DNA of 64,000 bases from RI-92 sp037384645 (GTDB taxonomy: Bacteria; Pseudomonadota; Gammaproteobacteria; UBA6429; Thiohalophilaceae): assembly GCA_037384645.1 (NCBI GenBank), contig JARRNT010000021.1, forward strand, positions 1 through 64,000. Reading direction: 5' to 3'. The position numbers and the translations under genes were made by a program. Below are positions 47,604 through 56,237 of the stretch, piece after piece. Each line of letters starts with the position of its first letter. Positions within the stretch are counted from its first letter, which is position 1. The notes beneath the pieces were generated by a model. That model had not been told where the DNA came from. It did not search any database and saw only the letters and a list, made by a program, of their open reading frames with translations.

Positions 47604-48914
47604 TCAGGAAGCGCCGTGTTTGGTCTCGACTTCTATACCTATCTCCTTCAGGAAGGGGGTGGGCAGGATACCACCGGCACAGATGATGACCGCTTCGTTT
47701 GGTATTTCATGCATTTTGCCTTGCTGGTCAATCAGTACCTTGTCTGCCTGGATCTCCTTGACATTAGAGCTCAGCAAAACATTGAGCTGACCGTTGGCCT
47801 GCATTTGTTCGACCAGCTTGCGGTTTTTTTCCTTGGCGCGAGAGAAGGCATCGCTGCGATAGGACAATGTCACGCGGGTCCCGGGTTCTTCCGCGATACT
47901 GGTGGCTGCCTCCATGGCGGCATCACCACCGCCGACGACCAGCACGTGCTGGTTGCGATATTGTTCCGGGTCGATCAGGGAATAAACCACCTTGGGCTGA
48001 TCCTCGCCGGGTACGCCCAGTTTACGTGGGGTACCACGCCGGCCGATGGACAGTAGCACGGCTCGGGTCTTGTATTCGCCCCTGGCTGTCTTGATGATAA
48101 ATCCCTGGTTATCGCGCGTAATGGTTTCCATTTTTTCACGATAATTGATTTTTACCCGGGTACGTTTTTCCACTTCCTGCCAGAAGGCCAGCAGTTTCTC
48201 CTTCTTCGTCTCGCGAAAGCGCACGGTGCCGACAATCGGCAGTTTCACCGGTGCGGTCATGACCACCTTACCACGCGGAAACTTGAAAACGGTGCCACCG
48301 AGCGAATCCTGTTCCAGGGTCAGGTAGCGTAAATTTTTATCGTGGGCAGCCAGGGTCGCGGCAAAACCGGCCGGCCCGGCACCGACTATCACGACGTCAT
48401 AGCGGTCCTTTTGCTTGCCGATACCATTCAGCTTGCTGAGATTATTAATGGCCTGTACCCCCTGGCTAACGGCATTACGAATCAGGCCCATGCCACCGAG
48501 TTCACCGGCGATGAAAATGCCCGGCACATTGGTTTCAAAATTTTCATTGACGTTGGGAATATCGACGCCACGCTTATCCGTTCCAAAGACCAGTGAAATC
48601 GCATCAAACGGACAGGCGCGCTTACAGGCACCGTGACCGATACACTTGGTTGGATTGATCAGGTCGGCTTTACCGTGAATCATGCCAATCACGTCACCTT
48701 CGGGGCAGGCAGTGACACAGGCGCCACAGCCCACACAGAGCTGCATATCGAACACGGGGTGCAGGGAAGCCGGTTCCGACATCCCTTCGGCGTGGATCCT
48801 GGTGACGTGTTGCAGATTACGCTGGGAACTGCGGGAGCGCAGATACGCGTAACCCAGGACCATGGCGGCGGGTGACGCATATGCAATATAGGTATAGATA
48901 TCGCCGGCATCCAT
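47604..48914 (-). CDS. Membrane-anchored ferredoxin-flavoprotein oxidoreductase
   Basis: A 436-residue fusion. Residues 5-25 are a hydrophobic anchor (IYTYIAYASPAAMVLGYAYL). Residues 58-105 are a 2x[4Fe-4S] ferredoxin: CVGCGACVTACPE, then CIGHGACKRACP, where the second cysteine of the second set is histidine. Residues 165-430 are a thioredoxin-reductase-like flavin domain: FAD site VVIVGAGPAGFAATLAA, NAD(P) site VLVVGGGDAAMEAA, end VIICAGGILPTPFL. No CxxC redox disulfide was found. It likely passes electrons between NAD(P)H and a membrane carrier such as the b-type protein. It lies 47 bp downstream of ccmI, on the same strand. Confidence 0.82.
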   Translation of the reverse strand: MDAGDIYTYIAYASPAAMVLGYAYLRSRSSQRNLQHVTRIHAEGMSEPASLHPVFDMQLCVGCGACVTACPEGDVIGMIHGKADLINPTKCIGHGACKRACPFDAISLVFGTDKRGVDIPNVNENFETNVPGIFIAGELGGMGLIRNAVSQGVQAINNLSKLNGIGKQKDRYDVVIVGAGPAGFAATLAAHDKNLRYLTLEQDSLGGTVFKFPRGKVVMTAPVKLPIVGTVRFRETKKEKLLAFWQEVEKRTRVKINYREKMETITRDNQGFIIKTARGEYKTRAVLLSIGRRGTPRKLGVPGEDQPKVVYSLIDPEQYRNQHVLVVGGGDAAMEAATSIAEEPGTRVTLSYRSDAFSRAKEKNRKLVEQMQANGQLNVLLSSNVKEIQADKVLIDQQGKMHEIPNEAVIICAGGILPTPFLKEIGIEVETKHGAS

Positions 48915-48961
48915 ATTCTGTCCCTTTTTTTATTGTCGGGCTGCCGTGTCGCGCCAGGATA

Positions 48962-50212
48962 TTACATCACTTCCTTGTCGATGGTGACCTCGATGGTTTT
49001 GTGATCCTTGGTGGCGACACTGCTGCTACGGCCCTGCAAATCACCGCGGCTGGGCATGACATTGCCGCTCTGGCTTACGCGGGCACCGATGTAAACCTGG
49101 GCATAGTCCGATAATTTGTTCATGGGCGACATGGCCATGGCATCATTCAGCGTGACCTTGGCGGGCAGGTCCTTGACCTGCAGCCGCTTGGCGGCCAGTG
49201 GTTGCGGCGGACCGTTAACGGCACGGGCATAAACAAAGACCGTCTCTGTCGGTTTGACCCTGGATTTGTATTTGGCGTCCAGTTTGATTACAGCCGTTAC
49301 ACTGGCGCCCTGGTTGGCGCTGGCCTGCTTGTTCTGGTCAGAGGCTGACGGCAATGCCATGGGCTTGCCCGTGAGGCGTGCCTGTGCATGTGCCAGGTGC
49401 ATGCGCACTTCCCGGTAATCTTTCGGGTTGTTTTTGACGACGGGTAACAGGCGTTTCCAGTAGCTCAGCGCAGTCTTGTAGTCGGAGCGGGATTCGTATG
49501 CCATTGCCGCCATCCACATGGCAGTGGGATCGTTCGGGTCGTGATCCAGGACACGCTTGATTAACTTGAATGCCTTTGCATTGACCTTGCCGCCATTTTG
49601 CATGGCCAGGGCATCGGCATACATCAGCAGGATGTTGGGTTCATCACTACGCAGGGCGTATGCCTTGCCCAGGGCCTTGGCGGCCAGGTCGTAGTTATGC
49701 AGGACCATATAGCTGCGACCCAGCATGGTCCAGCCCTCGGCGCTGTTGGGGTTTTGTTGGAGTTTTTGCCTCAGTCGATTGACCATGGCAGCGATGGACG
49801 GTGAGTTACGGACCCCGGCAGCCGCATGTGCGGTTTCCATGGCTGCTTCCTTTTTAGGATGCAGCGCAATCGGGGTACCGATCTGGTAGTACAGTACCGG
49901 CGTCAGCACGGCGAGCACGGCGAAGATGCCGAGCAGGGTCCAGGTCTGGCTGAACTGATGACGCGGCGTGGTTTCATCAGTATTTTGTTTTAAATCATCA
50001 CCGAGAGAGACGACCAGGTCGTCATAGGCGTTTTGATATTCCTCCTGGGTCAGCTCACCGGCTTCTAGTTGCGCCTTAAGATCGACGAATTCCTGGCGCA
50101 GCATATCGATATTTTGCTGCTTGCGGTCGAGATCATTGCGACCCTGGTATTTTGTTAAAATCCAAATCAGGGCAAAGGCGATGGCCAGAACCACAATTAT
50201 TGCAACGATCAT
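48962..50212 (-). CDS. ccmI: Cytochrome c biogenesis protein CcmI
   Basis: A 416-residue protein with a transmembrane segment at the very N-terminus (IVAIIVVLAIAFALIWIL), a helical loop, a second segment (FSQTWTLLGIFAVLAVLTPVLYY, quoted in part), TPR repeats (about 140-275; GWTMLGRSYMVLHNYDLAAKALGKAYAL, quoted in part) and a C-terminal beta domain (VFVYARAVNGPPQPLAAKRL). CcmI chaperones apocytochrome c to the CcmFH ligase. It overlaps ccmH by 4 bp and is the last ccm gene. Confidence 0.92.
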   Translation of the reverse strand: MIVAIIVVLAIAFALIWILTKYQGRNDLDRKQQNIDMLRQEFVDLKAQLEAGELTQEEYQNAYDDLVVSLGDDLKQNTDETTPRHQFSQTWTLLGIFAVLAVLTPVLYYQIGTPIALHPKKEAAMETAHAAAGVRNSPSIAAMVNRLRQKLQQNPNSAEGWTMLGRSYMVLHNYDLAAKALGKAYALRSDEPNILLMYADALAMQNGGKVNAKAFKLIKRVLDHDPNDPTAMWMAAMAYESRSDYKTALSYWKRLLPVVKNNPKDYREVRMHLAHAQARLTGKPMALPSASDQNKQASANQGASVTAVIKLDAKYKSRVKPTETVFVYARAVNGPPQPLAAKRLQVKDLPAKVTLNDAMAMSPMNKLSDYAQVYIGARVSQSGNVMPSRGDLQGRSSSVATKDHKTIEVTIDKEVM

Positions 50213-50670
50213 GATTTTATTTCCTTGTCAGCCAGTAACTGGCGTGCTTTTTCATAATTGGATGTATCCGCGTCGGTCGGGCTTTTGCGTTTACGTCTGA
50301 GAGTTATTTGCATGGCGATGACGCCAATGATCAATAATGCAAACGGCCCGACCCATAACAGGTAAGTGGTAGGCATAAATGGAGGATCGTACAAGACGAA
50401 GTCGCCGTAGCGGGATACCATATAATGAATGATTTGCTTGTCGGTTGAACCGTCAGTAACCATTTTATAAACCTGATCGCGCAATTGCCCGGCAAGCTCG
50501 GCGTTGGAGTTGGCGAGATTTTCATCCTGACAAACCAGGCAGCGCAACGTATTGATGAGATGGTTGTAGCGTGACTCCAGTTGTGCATTATCGAAATGGC
50601 GTACTTCGATAGCAGACCAGGCCGGGGCAATCAGGCATACCATCAATAGAGATATAAATATATGGCGCAT
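50209..50670 (-). CDS. ccmH: Cytochrome c maturation protein CcmH
   Basis: A 153-residue protein with signal peptide, the redox motif LRCLVCQDENLANSNAELA (residues about 45-63) with its CxxC, the YGDFVLYDPPF signature, and one transmembrane segment near the C-terminus. It reduces apocytochrome CXXCH thiols with CcmG. It overlaps ccmG by 1 bp. Confidence 0.95.
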   Translation of the reverse strand: MRHIFISLLMVCLIAPAWSAIEVRHFDNAQLESRYNHLINTLRCLVCQDENLANSNAELAGQLRDQVYKMVTDGSTDKQIIHYMVSRYGDFVLYDPPFMPTTYLLWVGPFALLIIGVIAMQITLRRKRKSPTDADTSNYEKARQLLADKEIKS

Positions 50671-51197
50671 TATGCGGGCTCCGCGTTAAGCTTTTTTATC
50701 AGGGGAAGGATGGTTTTGCGTAGCGCTGTTTCAGTAATAGCGCCGATAACCTTGTAGCGTATAATGCCCTTTTTATCGATAATAAATGATTCCGGTACGG
50801 CGTACACACCCCAGTTAATACTGGTCTTGCCATCCTTATCGATGAGGATCATGTCATAAGGATTGCCATGACGTTCTAACCAACGGCGGACATTGACCTC
50901 GTGATCCTGCTTGTCCATGCCGATCAACAGAACATGCTGGGATAGTTCAGCAACCTGCGGGGACTCCTCGCTACAGGTTTCACACCATGATGCGAAGACA
51001 TTCAGTACCCACGGTTTGCCAAGCATTTTGCTTGTTTTGACCCGCTGGTCCGGAAAATCAAGGCTGACCAGATCCAGATGAGGGGCAGGTTTGCCAATGA
51101 AGGGGGAGGGTACACGGTGTGGATCGATCGTCAGGCCGTTATACAACAGTACGAGCAGGCCGACGAAGACCACAATGGGCAATACAAACCGGATCAT
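50670..51197 (-). CDS. ccmG: Thiol:disulfide interchange protein CcmG/DsbE
   Basis: A 175-residue thioredoxin-like protein with an N-terminal anchor (FVLPIVVFVGLLVLLYNGL) and active site FASWCETCSEES (CxxC). The family cis-proline stretch is YAVPESFIIDKKG. It reduces CcmH or apocytochrome c on the periplasmic side. It overlaps ccmF by 4 bp. Confidence 0.93.
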   Translation of the reverse strand: MIRFVLPIVVFVGLLVLLYNGLTIDPHRVPSPFIGKPAPHLDLVSLDFPDQRVKTSKMLGKPWVLNVFASWCETCSEESPQVAELSQHVLLIGMDKQDHEVNVRRWLERHGNPYDMILIDKDGKTSINWGVYAVPESFIIDKKGIIRYKVIGAITETALRKTILPLIKKLNAEPA

Positions 51198-53167
51198 GCA
51201 GTCGCCCCTTCATTTTGCACGCCTTCGCGAGCGGTAGATTTGGCAGTACGGTAGCGACGGTCAGTAATTGCGATCAGGCCACCAAAAGCCATCATGAATC
51301 CGCCAAACCAGATCCAGCGCAGGAACGGCTTGTGATAAAGACGTACACTCCAGGCCCCCTGATTATTCAGTTTGTCACCCAGTGCCACGAACAGGTCGCG
51401 GGTTATCCCGCCGTGAATCGCGGCCTTGGTCAGCGGATTACCGTCACCAAAGTCGCGTTTTTCCGGATACATTTTAGTGACCAGCTTGCCATGATGGGTC
51501 ACCACGAAAGTCGCTTGCTGTGCAGTGTAGTTCGGTCCCTGCACAGTTTTGATGCCTTCCATTTTGAATTTGTATCCGGCCAGGCTGTAACTGGCGCCCG
51601 GAGTCAGGCGTACGTCTTTTTCAATGCTGTATTGCGTGGTCAGGCTGATTCCAACGATAAACACGGCGACACCCATGTGCGCGAGGATCATTCCGTAAAA
51701 GCCACGTGGGACGGCCGCGATATTTTGCCATGTCATCTTACGGTTTTTGAAACGTGACCTGAAGTCAGTAACCACACCGCTCATGACCCAGAAGAACAGC
51801 ATCATGCCGATCAAGGCAAATATCTTGATATTCGGCATGACCACCCAGACGAACAGGAAACCAGCTACGATGCTGAAGATGACCGCGCGTACCAGGTAGT
51901 GTTGCAGGCGTGACAGGTTATCCTGGCGCCAGCGCAGCAGGGTACCGAAGCCGAGTAACAGGGCCAGCGGGATGGTGAGCGGGATAAATACGCTGTTGAA
52001 ATACGGCGGTCCCACTGAAATCTTGCCCAGGCCCATGGCCTGCAGAGCCAACGGGTAAAGCGTTCCCAGGAGAACGCTGGCGGAAGTTGTTACCAGTATA
52101 ACATTATTGATAAGCAGTCCACTCTCGCGAGAGATGCTAGACGACTCACTCGCAGTGCGCAGGGTTGGACCACGCCAGGCATAAAGCAGCAGGGATGCGC
52201 CAACCACGACGCCGAGGAACATCAGAATGAATACCCCGCGTGCCGGGTCGGACGCAAAGGCATGCACCGAGGTGAGCACGCCGGAGCGGACCAGGAAGGT
52301 GCCGAGCAGACTTAGCGAGAACGTAATCATGGCCAGCAACAGGGTCCAGGCCTTGAAGGTATTACGTTTTTCAGTCACGGCCAGGGAGTGCACCAGTGCC
52401 GTCCCGACCAGCCAGGGCATGAACGAGGCATTTTCCACCGGATCCCAGAACCACCAGCCACCCCAGCCCAGTACGTAGTAGGACCACCAGCTACCGGCGA
52501 CGATACCCATGGTGAGGAAAAACCACGAGGCATTGGTCCAGGGCCGTGCCCAGCGGGCCCAGGCCGTATCCAGCTTGCCACTGGTCAGGGCGGCAATAGC
52601 CAATGCAAAGGCGACGGAGAAGCCGACGTATCCCATGTACAGTGTGGGCGGGTGCATGGCCAGTCCCGGATCCTGAAGTAAAGGGTTGAGATCCCGCCCC
52701 TGTGCCGGCACTGGGAAGATGCGGACAAAGGGATTCGAGGTCAGCAACATAAACAGCAGGAAACCGATGGAAATCATGCCCATGACCGAGAGGACTCGGG
52801 CAACGAATTCATCCGGTATGTTTCGACTGAAGCGGGCAACGGCTGCGGTCCATAGTGTAAGTACCGTAGCCCACAGCAATAATGAGCCTTCATGTGCACC
52901 CCATACTGCGGCAATGCGGTAGATCAGCGGCATATGGGTGTTGGAGTTTTCAGCGACATAGAGCACAGAGAAATCAGAGACGATAAAACTGTAAGCGAGG
53001 ATAAGAAAGGCGGAACCAACAAAAAAGAACTGGGTATAGGCCGCCGGGCGCGCAATACGAATCCAGGCCGGAATACGTAGTATTGCACCGAGCATCGGGA
53101 CGATTGCCTGGACGAGGGCGACGCCCAGGGCCATAATTAGACAGAGCAAGCCAATTTCAGGAATCAT
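51194..53167 (-). CDS. ccmF: Haem lyase subunit CcmF
   Basis: A 657-residue membrane protein with about 15 hydrophobic segments and the WWD haem-handling motif VLGWGGWWFWDPVENASFMPWL (quoted in part; near residue 235). Conserved periplasmic histidines flank it. It is the core of the haem-apocytochrome ligase with CcmH and CcmI. The stop lies 2 bp from the ccmE stop-start junction. Confidence 0.96.
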   Translation of the reverse strand: MIPEIGLLCLIMALGVALVQAIVPMLGAILRIPAWIRIARPAAYTQFFFVGSAFLILAYSFIVSDFSVLYVAENSNTHMPLIYRIAAVWGAHEGSLLLWATVLTLWTAAVARFSRNIPDEFVARVLSVMGMISIGFLLFMLLTSNPFVRIFPVPAQGRDLNPLLQDPGLAMHPPTLYMGYVGFSVAFALAIAALTSGKLDTAWARWARPWTNASWFFLTMGIVAGSWWSYYVLGWGGWWFWDPVENASFMPWLVGTALVHSLAVTEKRNTFKAWTLLLAMITFSLSLLGTFLVRSGVLTSVHAFASDPARGVFILMFLGVVVGASLLLYAWRGPTLRTASESSSISRESGLLINNVILVTTSASVLLGTLYPLALQAMGLGKISVGPPYFNSVFIPLTIPLALLLGFGTLLRWRQDNLSRLQHYLVRAVIFSIVAGFLFVWVVMPNIKIFALIGMMLFFWVMSGVVTDFRSRFKNRKMTWQNIAAVPRGFYGMILAHMGVAVFIVGISLTTQYSIEKDVRLTPGASYSLAGYKFKMEGIKTVQGPNYTAQQATFVVTHHGKLVTKMYPEKRDFGDGNPLTKAAIHGGITRDLFVALGDKLNNQGAWSVRLYHKPFLRWIWFGGFMMAFGGLIAITDRRYRTAKSTAREGVQNEGATA

Positions 53168-53168
53168 T

Positions 53169-53630
53169 TTAGTTCACCATTGCCTTCGCCGCGGCGGCCT
53201 TGGCAGCTGCGGCTTTTTTGAGTGATGCCGCGACTTCCGGCGGCATGTATTTCTCATCGTGCTTGGCCAGGATCTGGTTCGCGACGAACAGGCCACGCTT
53301 TTTATTGAGCTTGCCCTTGGCCAGCACGACCTGGCCTTCACGGAACAGATCGGGCAGGATACCGCTGTATTGCACCTCGACAGACTTGGCGCCATCGGTT
53401 ACTTCAAACTGTGACTGGATACCCTGCAGATGTTTGAACGTGCCCTTTACCACGACACCGCCCATGCGTATTTCCGCGTGTGGTGGTGCTTTGCCGGCCA
53501 TGACCTGGGTGGGTGAATAATAGAACATCATGTTCTGGTTAAAGGCGTAGAGGGCGAAGCCCACGGCGGTGGCGACACCCGTGACCATGATGCTGACGAG
53601 AATGAGGCGTTTGCGTCTGACTGGATTCAT
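53169..53630 (-). CDS. ccmE: Haem chaperone CcmE
   Basis: A 153-residue protein with an N-terminal anchor (LILVSIMVTGVATAVGFALYAF, quoted in part), an OB-fold domain and the haem-binding motif LAKHDEKYMPPEV, where the histidine binds haem covalently and the tyrosine ligates it. The C-terminal tail is alanine/lysine-rich (KKAAAAKAAAAKA). It overlaps ccmD by 4 bp. Confidence 0.95.
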   Translation of the reverse strand: MNPVRRKRLILVSIMVTGVATAVGFALYAFNQNMMFYYSPTQVMAGKAPPHAEIRMGGVVVKGTFKHLQGIQSQFEVTDGAKSVEVQYSGILPDLFREGQVVLAKGKLNKKRGLFVANQILAKHDEKYMPPEVAASLKKAAAAKAAAAKAMVN

Positions 53631-53791
53631 TGTTCTAACCTGCCTGCACGACGTTGACGTTTAAGGATGCGTAATTGCTTTTTGTGTTGCAGCAATGGGA
53701 TAACATAACTTGCTACCAGCACGATCAGGGCGAGACCGTATGACGACCAGACATACACGGCGTACTTGCCCATGTTGAAATCATTGAACAT
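53627..53791 (-). CDS. ccmD: Haem exporter protein CcmD
   Basis: ATG 53791 (MFNDFNMGKYAVYVWSSYG) gives 54 residues; an upstream start at 53827 would run into ccmC. One transmembrane segment (ALIVLVASYVIPLL) is followed by a basic tail (RILKRQRRAGRLEQ), the CcmD pattern. It helps release holo-CcmE from CcmABC. It is the smallest gene of the set and easy to miss. Confidence 0.88.
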   Translation of the reverse strand: MFNDFNMGKYAVYVWSSYGLALIVLVASYVIPLLQHKKQLRILKRQRRAGRLEQ

Positions 53792-53793
53792 GT

Positions 53794-54546
53794 TCACACT
53801 CCTTTGTCGAGGATCTCGCCTACCCACGCAGTCTGTTTTTCTCGCAGCAGCAATTCATTGCGACTGCGCAGGAATACCACTGCCAGGTAAAACAGGTTAG
53901 TGCCGATGAACATGATTAACAGGGGAACCAACATGCTCCAGGCGATAGCCGGATTATCCAGGGTTTTGAAACTGGAACCCTGATGGAGTGAACTCCACCA
54001 TACCACCGAGTAGTGGACAATGGGTACGGTAACAATACCGACCATGGCCAGGATGGCCGCGGCGCGGGCGCCGACCCGGCGATCGGTGATGGCGGTGTAC
54101 AGCGCGATCACACCGAAGTATTGAAACAGCAAAATCAGTTCAAAAGTCAAACGTGGGTCCCAAACCCAGTAGGTACCCCACATGGGTTTGCCCCAGATGG
54201 AGCCGGTGACCAGTGCCAGGAAGGTAAAAGTAGCACCGATGGGGGCATTGGCGATAATCATGACCTCGGCCAGCTTGATGCGCCAGACAAACGCGATCAC
54301 GGCGCTCACGGCCATGACAGTGTAGATAAACAGCGACAGCCAGGCGCTGGGTACGTGGATATACATGATGCGAAAGGCATTGCCTTGTTGGTAATCCGGG
54401 GGCGCAAAACCCAGGCCCCAGACCAGCCCCACCAGCATGAAGATCAGGCCGGTCCAGCCCAGGCGCGGAATCCAGCGGCACGCCATCCGGTAGAACCGCG
54501 GCGGCGAGGAAATCCTGTGCAAAAATGGCATAAACGGAAATTTCAT
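53794..54546 (-). CDS. ccmC: Haem transporter CcmC
   Basis: A 250-residue six-helix membrane protein with the WWD-type motif MWGTYWVWDPRLTFELIL (near residue 132), and flanking histidines, for example in YIHVPSAWLS and PIVHYSVVWWSSLHQG. It loads haem on CcmE. The start is 2 bp from the ccmB stop. Confidence 0.95.
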   Translation of the reverse strand: MKFPFMPFLHRISSPPRFYRMACRWIPRLGWTGLIFMLVGLVWGLGFAPPDYQQGNAFRIMYIHVPSAWLSLFIYTVMAVSAVIAFVWRIKLAEVMIIANAPIGATFTFLALVTGSIWGKPMWGTYWVWDPRLTFELILLFQYFGVIALYTAITDRRVGARAAAILAMVGIVTVPIVHYSVVWWSSLHQGSSFKTLDNPAIAWSMLVPLLIMFIGTNLFYLAVVFLRSRNELLLREKQTAWVGEILDKGV

Positions 54547-54548
54547 TC

Positions 54549-55214
54549 TTAACTCACACTCACCTTCAGGGCGGCGGCCGTGGGCAGCGGGGCCAGGGTG
54601 ATTGCCAGGATCAGAAAGGCAATCAACATCGACAAATCCGCTGCGACCGGCGCGCCGGCTTTTGCGTGGGCAACCATGACCGTCGCAAACAGCAACACCG
54701 GGATGTACATGGGCAGGACCAATAAGGCCAATAATATCCCGCCCCGGCGAAGCCCGACCGTCAGTGCCACCCCAATGGCGCCGGCCGCACTCAACACCGG
54801 CGTACCCAGTAACAGGGTCAGCATCAAGACTTTACTACTACCTGCATCTAGCCCCAGGAAGAGGGTCAGCAGCGGAGTAAGTACTAACAGAGGCACGCCG
54901 CTGACCAGCCAATGTGCCAGGATCTTGCCCAATACCAGTAACGATAAGGGGTGATCACTCAGTATCAGTTGTTCCAGGGTCCCGTCTTCGAAGTCGGAAC
55001 GGAACGTGCGGTCTATCGACAGCAGGACCGAGAGCAGCGCGGCGACCCAGATAATCGCTGGTGCCACCGTGGCAATCAGCTTGGCATTGGCGCCGATGGC
55101 GAGCGGGAACAGGACAACGATGAAGGAATAGAACAGCAGGGCGTTGACGAGTTCCGCGCGTTGGCGAAATGCCAGCAATAACTCGCGCCGGATCATGTAC
55201 ATAACCGCATCCAT
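54549..55214 (-). CDS. ccmB: Haem exporter permease CcmB
   Basis: A 221-residue membrane protein with six hydrophobic segments and the CcmB signature FEDGTLEQLILSDHPLSLLVLGK (quoted in part; about 76-98). With CcmA it forms the ABC transporter that drives release of holo-CcmE. It overlaps ccmA by 1 bp. Confidence 0.95.
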   Translation of the reverse strand: MDAVMYMIRRELLLAFRQRAELVNALLFYSFIVVLFPLAIGANAKLIATVAPAIIWVAALLSVLLSIDRTFRSDFEDGTLEQLILSDHPLSLLVLGKILAHWLVSGVPLLVLTPLLTLFLGLDAGSSKVLMLTLLLGTPVLSAAGAIGVALTVGLRRGGILLALLVLPMYIPVLLFATVMVAHAKAGAPVAADLSMLIAFLILAITLAPLPTAAALKVSVS

Positions 55215-55852
55215 CAGGCGGCCTTTTCCAGTTCGAGATGGACCGCTTCGCTGCCACTGAGATCCAGGGCCTGGTGCGAGGTCAGGATCACCATACCGCC
55301 CTGCTGGCTGTGTGCCACCAGCAGCGACTCAAAAAAGCGGACACTGCCCTTGTCGAGCGAGGTAAAGGGTTCATCCAGGATCCAGAGGGGTTGGCTGCTG
55401 AAGAGCAGGCGTGACAGGGCGAGCCGGCGCTGTTGGCCGGAGGACAACTGGTAGGCCAGGCTGTCTTCGTAACCAGCCAGGCCCAGGGTATCGATACAGG
55501 CCTGGATATCGCCGGCCTTGCCGGTTTTAAGTGATTGAAAACCCTGTATATTTTCCCAAACCGTGAGTTCTGCCTTGACACCGTTCTGGTGACCGACAAA
55601 ACACAGCTGCTGGTGGAACTGCTTGCCCAGCTGGGTGATGTCTGTCCCGCCCCAGGCTACTGTGCCGGTCTCGGCCAGGCGCAGGCCGGCCAATATATAT
55701 AAGAGCGAGGTTTTGCCACAGCCATTACCGCCCTGAATAAACAGCAGCTGGCCCGGCTCCAGCACAAAGGACAGGTCGCTGAACAGGCGGGTTTCTCCCC
55801 GTACCGCGGCGAGGGACGAAACCGTGAGCGAAGGACAGGTATTGGAAAGCAT
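55214..55852 (-). CDS. ccmA: ABC transporter ATP-binding protein CcmA
   Basis: A 212-residue ABC ATPase: Walker A GGNGCGKTSLL (about 39-49), signature LSSGQQRRLALSRLL, and Walker B LWILDEPF. It powers CcmABCD. It is the first gene of the ccm operon; only weak promoter-like sequence lies upstream in 55853-56000. Confidence 0.95.
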   Translation of the reverse strand: MLSNTCPSLTVSSLAAVRGETRLFSDLSFVLEPGQLLFIQGGNGCGKTSLLYILAGLRLAETGTVAWGGTDITQLGKQFHQQLCFVGHQNGVKAELTVWENIQGFQSLKTGKAGDIQACIDTLGLAGYEDSLAYQLSSGQQRRLALSRLLFSSQPLWILDEPFTSLDKGSVRFFESLLVAHSQQGGMVILTSHQALDLSGSEAVHLELEKAA

Positions 55853-56237
55853 GATGAGAAAGCGGCGGTAAGTCCATGTTTATTCAGGAGGCAAAGGATA
55901 CCATGAAGCTCAGGTACTGTACTGCCAAAGCCATCAACTTCTGTTTGCCGTCACAATGTGGTGAGGGTTAATGCCGGAAGTCCTTGTTTTTATGGAGAAA
56001 AGCTTGCCTCAAGGGCGAGATGTCAGTATGCTTGAAGTATAACTATTATATATAGAGTAATTCAGTCTTTGTTCGGGAACGGAAAGTAGCGTCCCGGGAC
56101 CGGTTTTCGCCACCGCTTAGCATTCCTGTGCCGCTGACGGCACGCGCGGCTGTATTCCGATCCCGGAGATTACCTGTCGTCGAGCCTGTGTGCTCGCGGC
56201 GATATTCCAGTTGTTATGTATTCAGAGGTCTGGAACC
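55853..56237. other. 385-bp divergent gap between ccmA and the metal-efflux pair
   Basis: No ORF or RNA gene is recognised. On the plus strand TTGCCT (about 56005) and TATGCT (about 56028) are spaced 17 nt and could be a promoter; a very AT-rich stretch (CTATTATATATAGAG) follows at about 56043. Towards the ccmA side the sequence GGAGGC (minus CCTCC) lies about 45 bp before the ccmA start. No clear MerR/CueR dyad was found. Confidence 0.35.
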
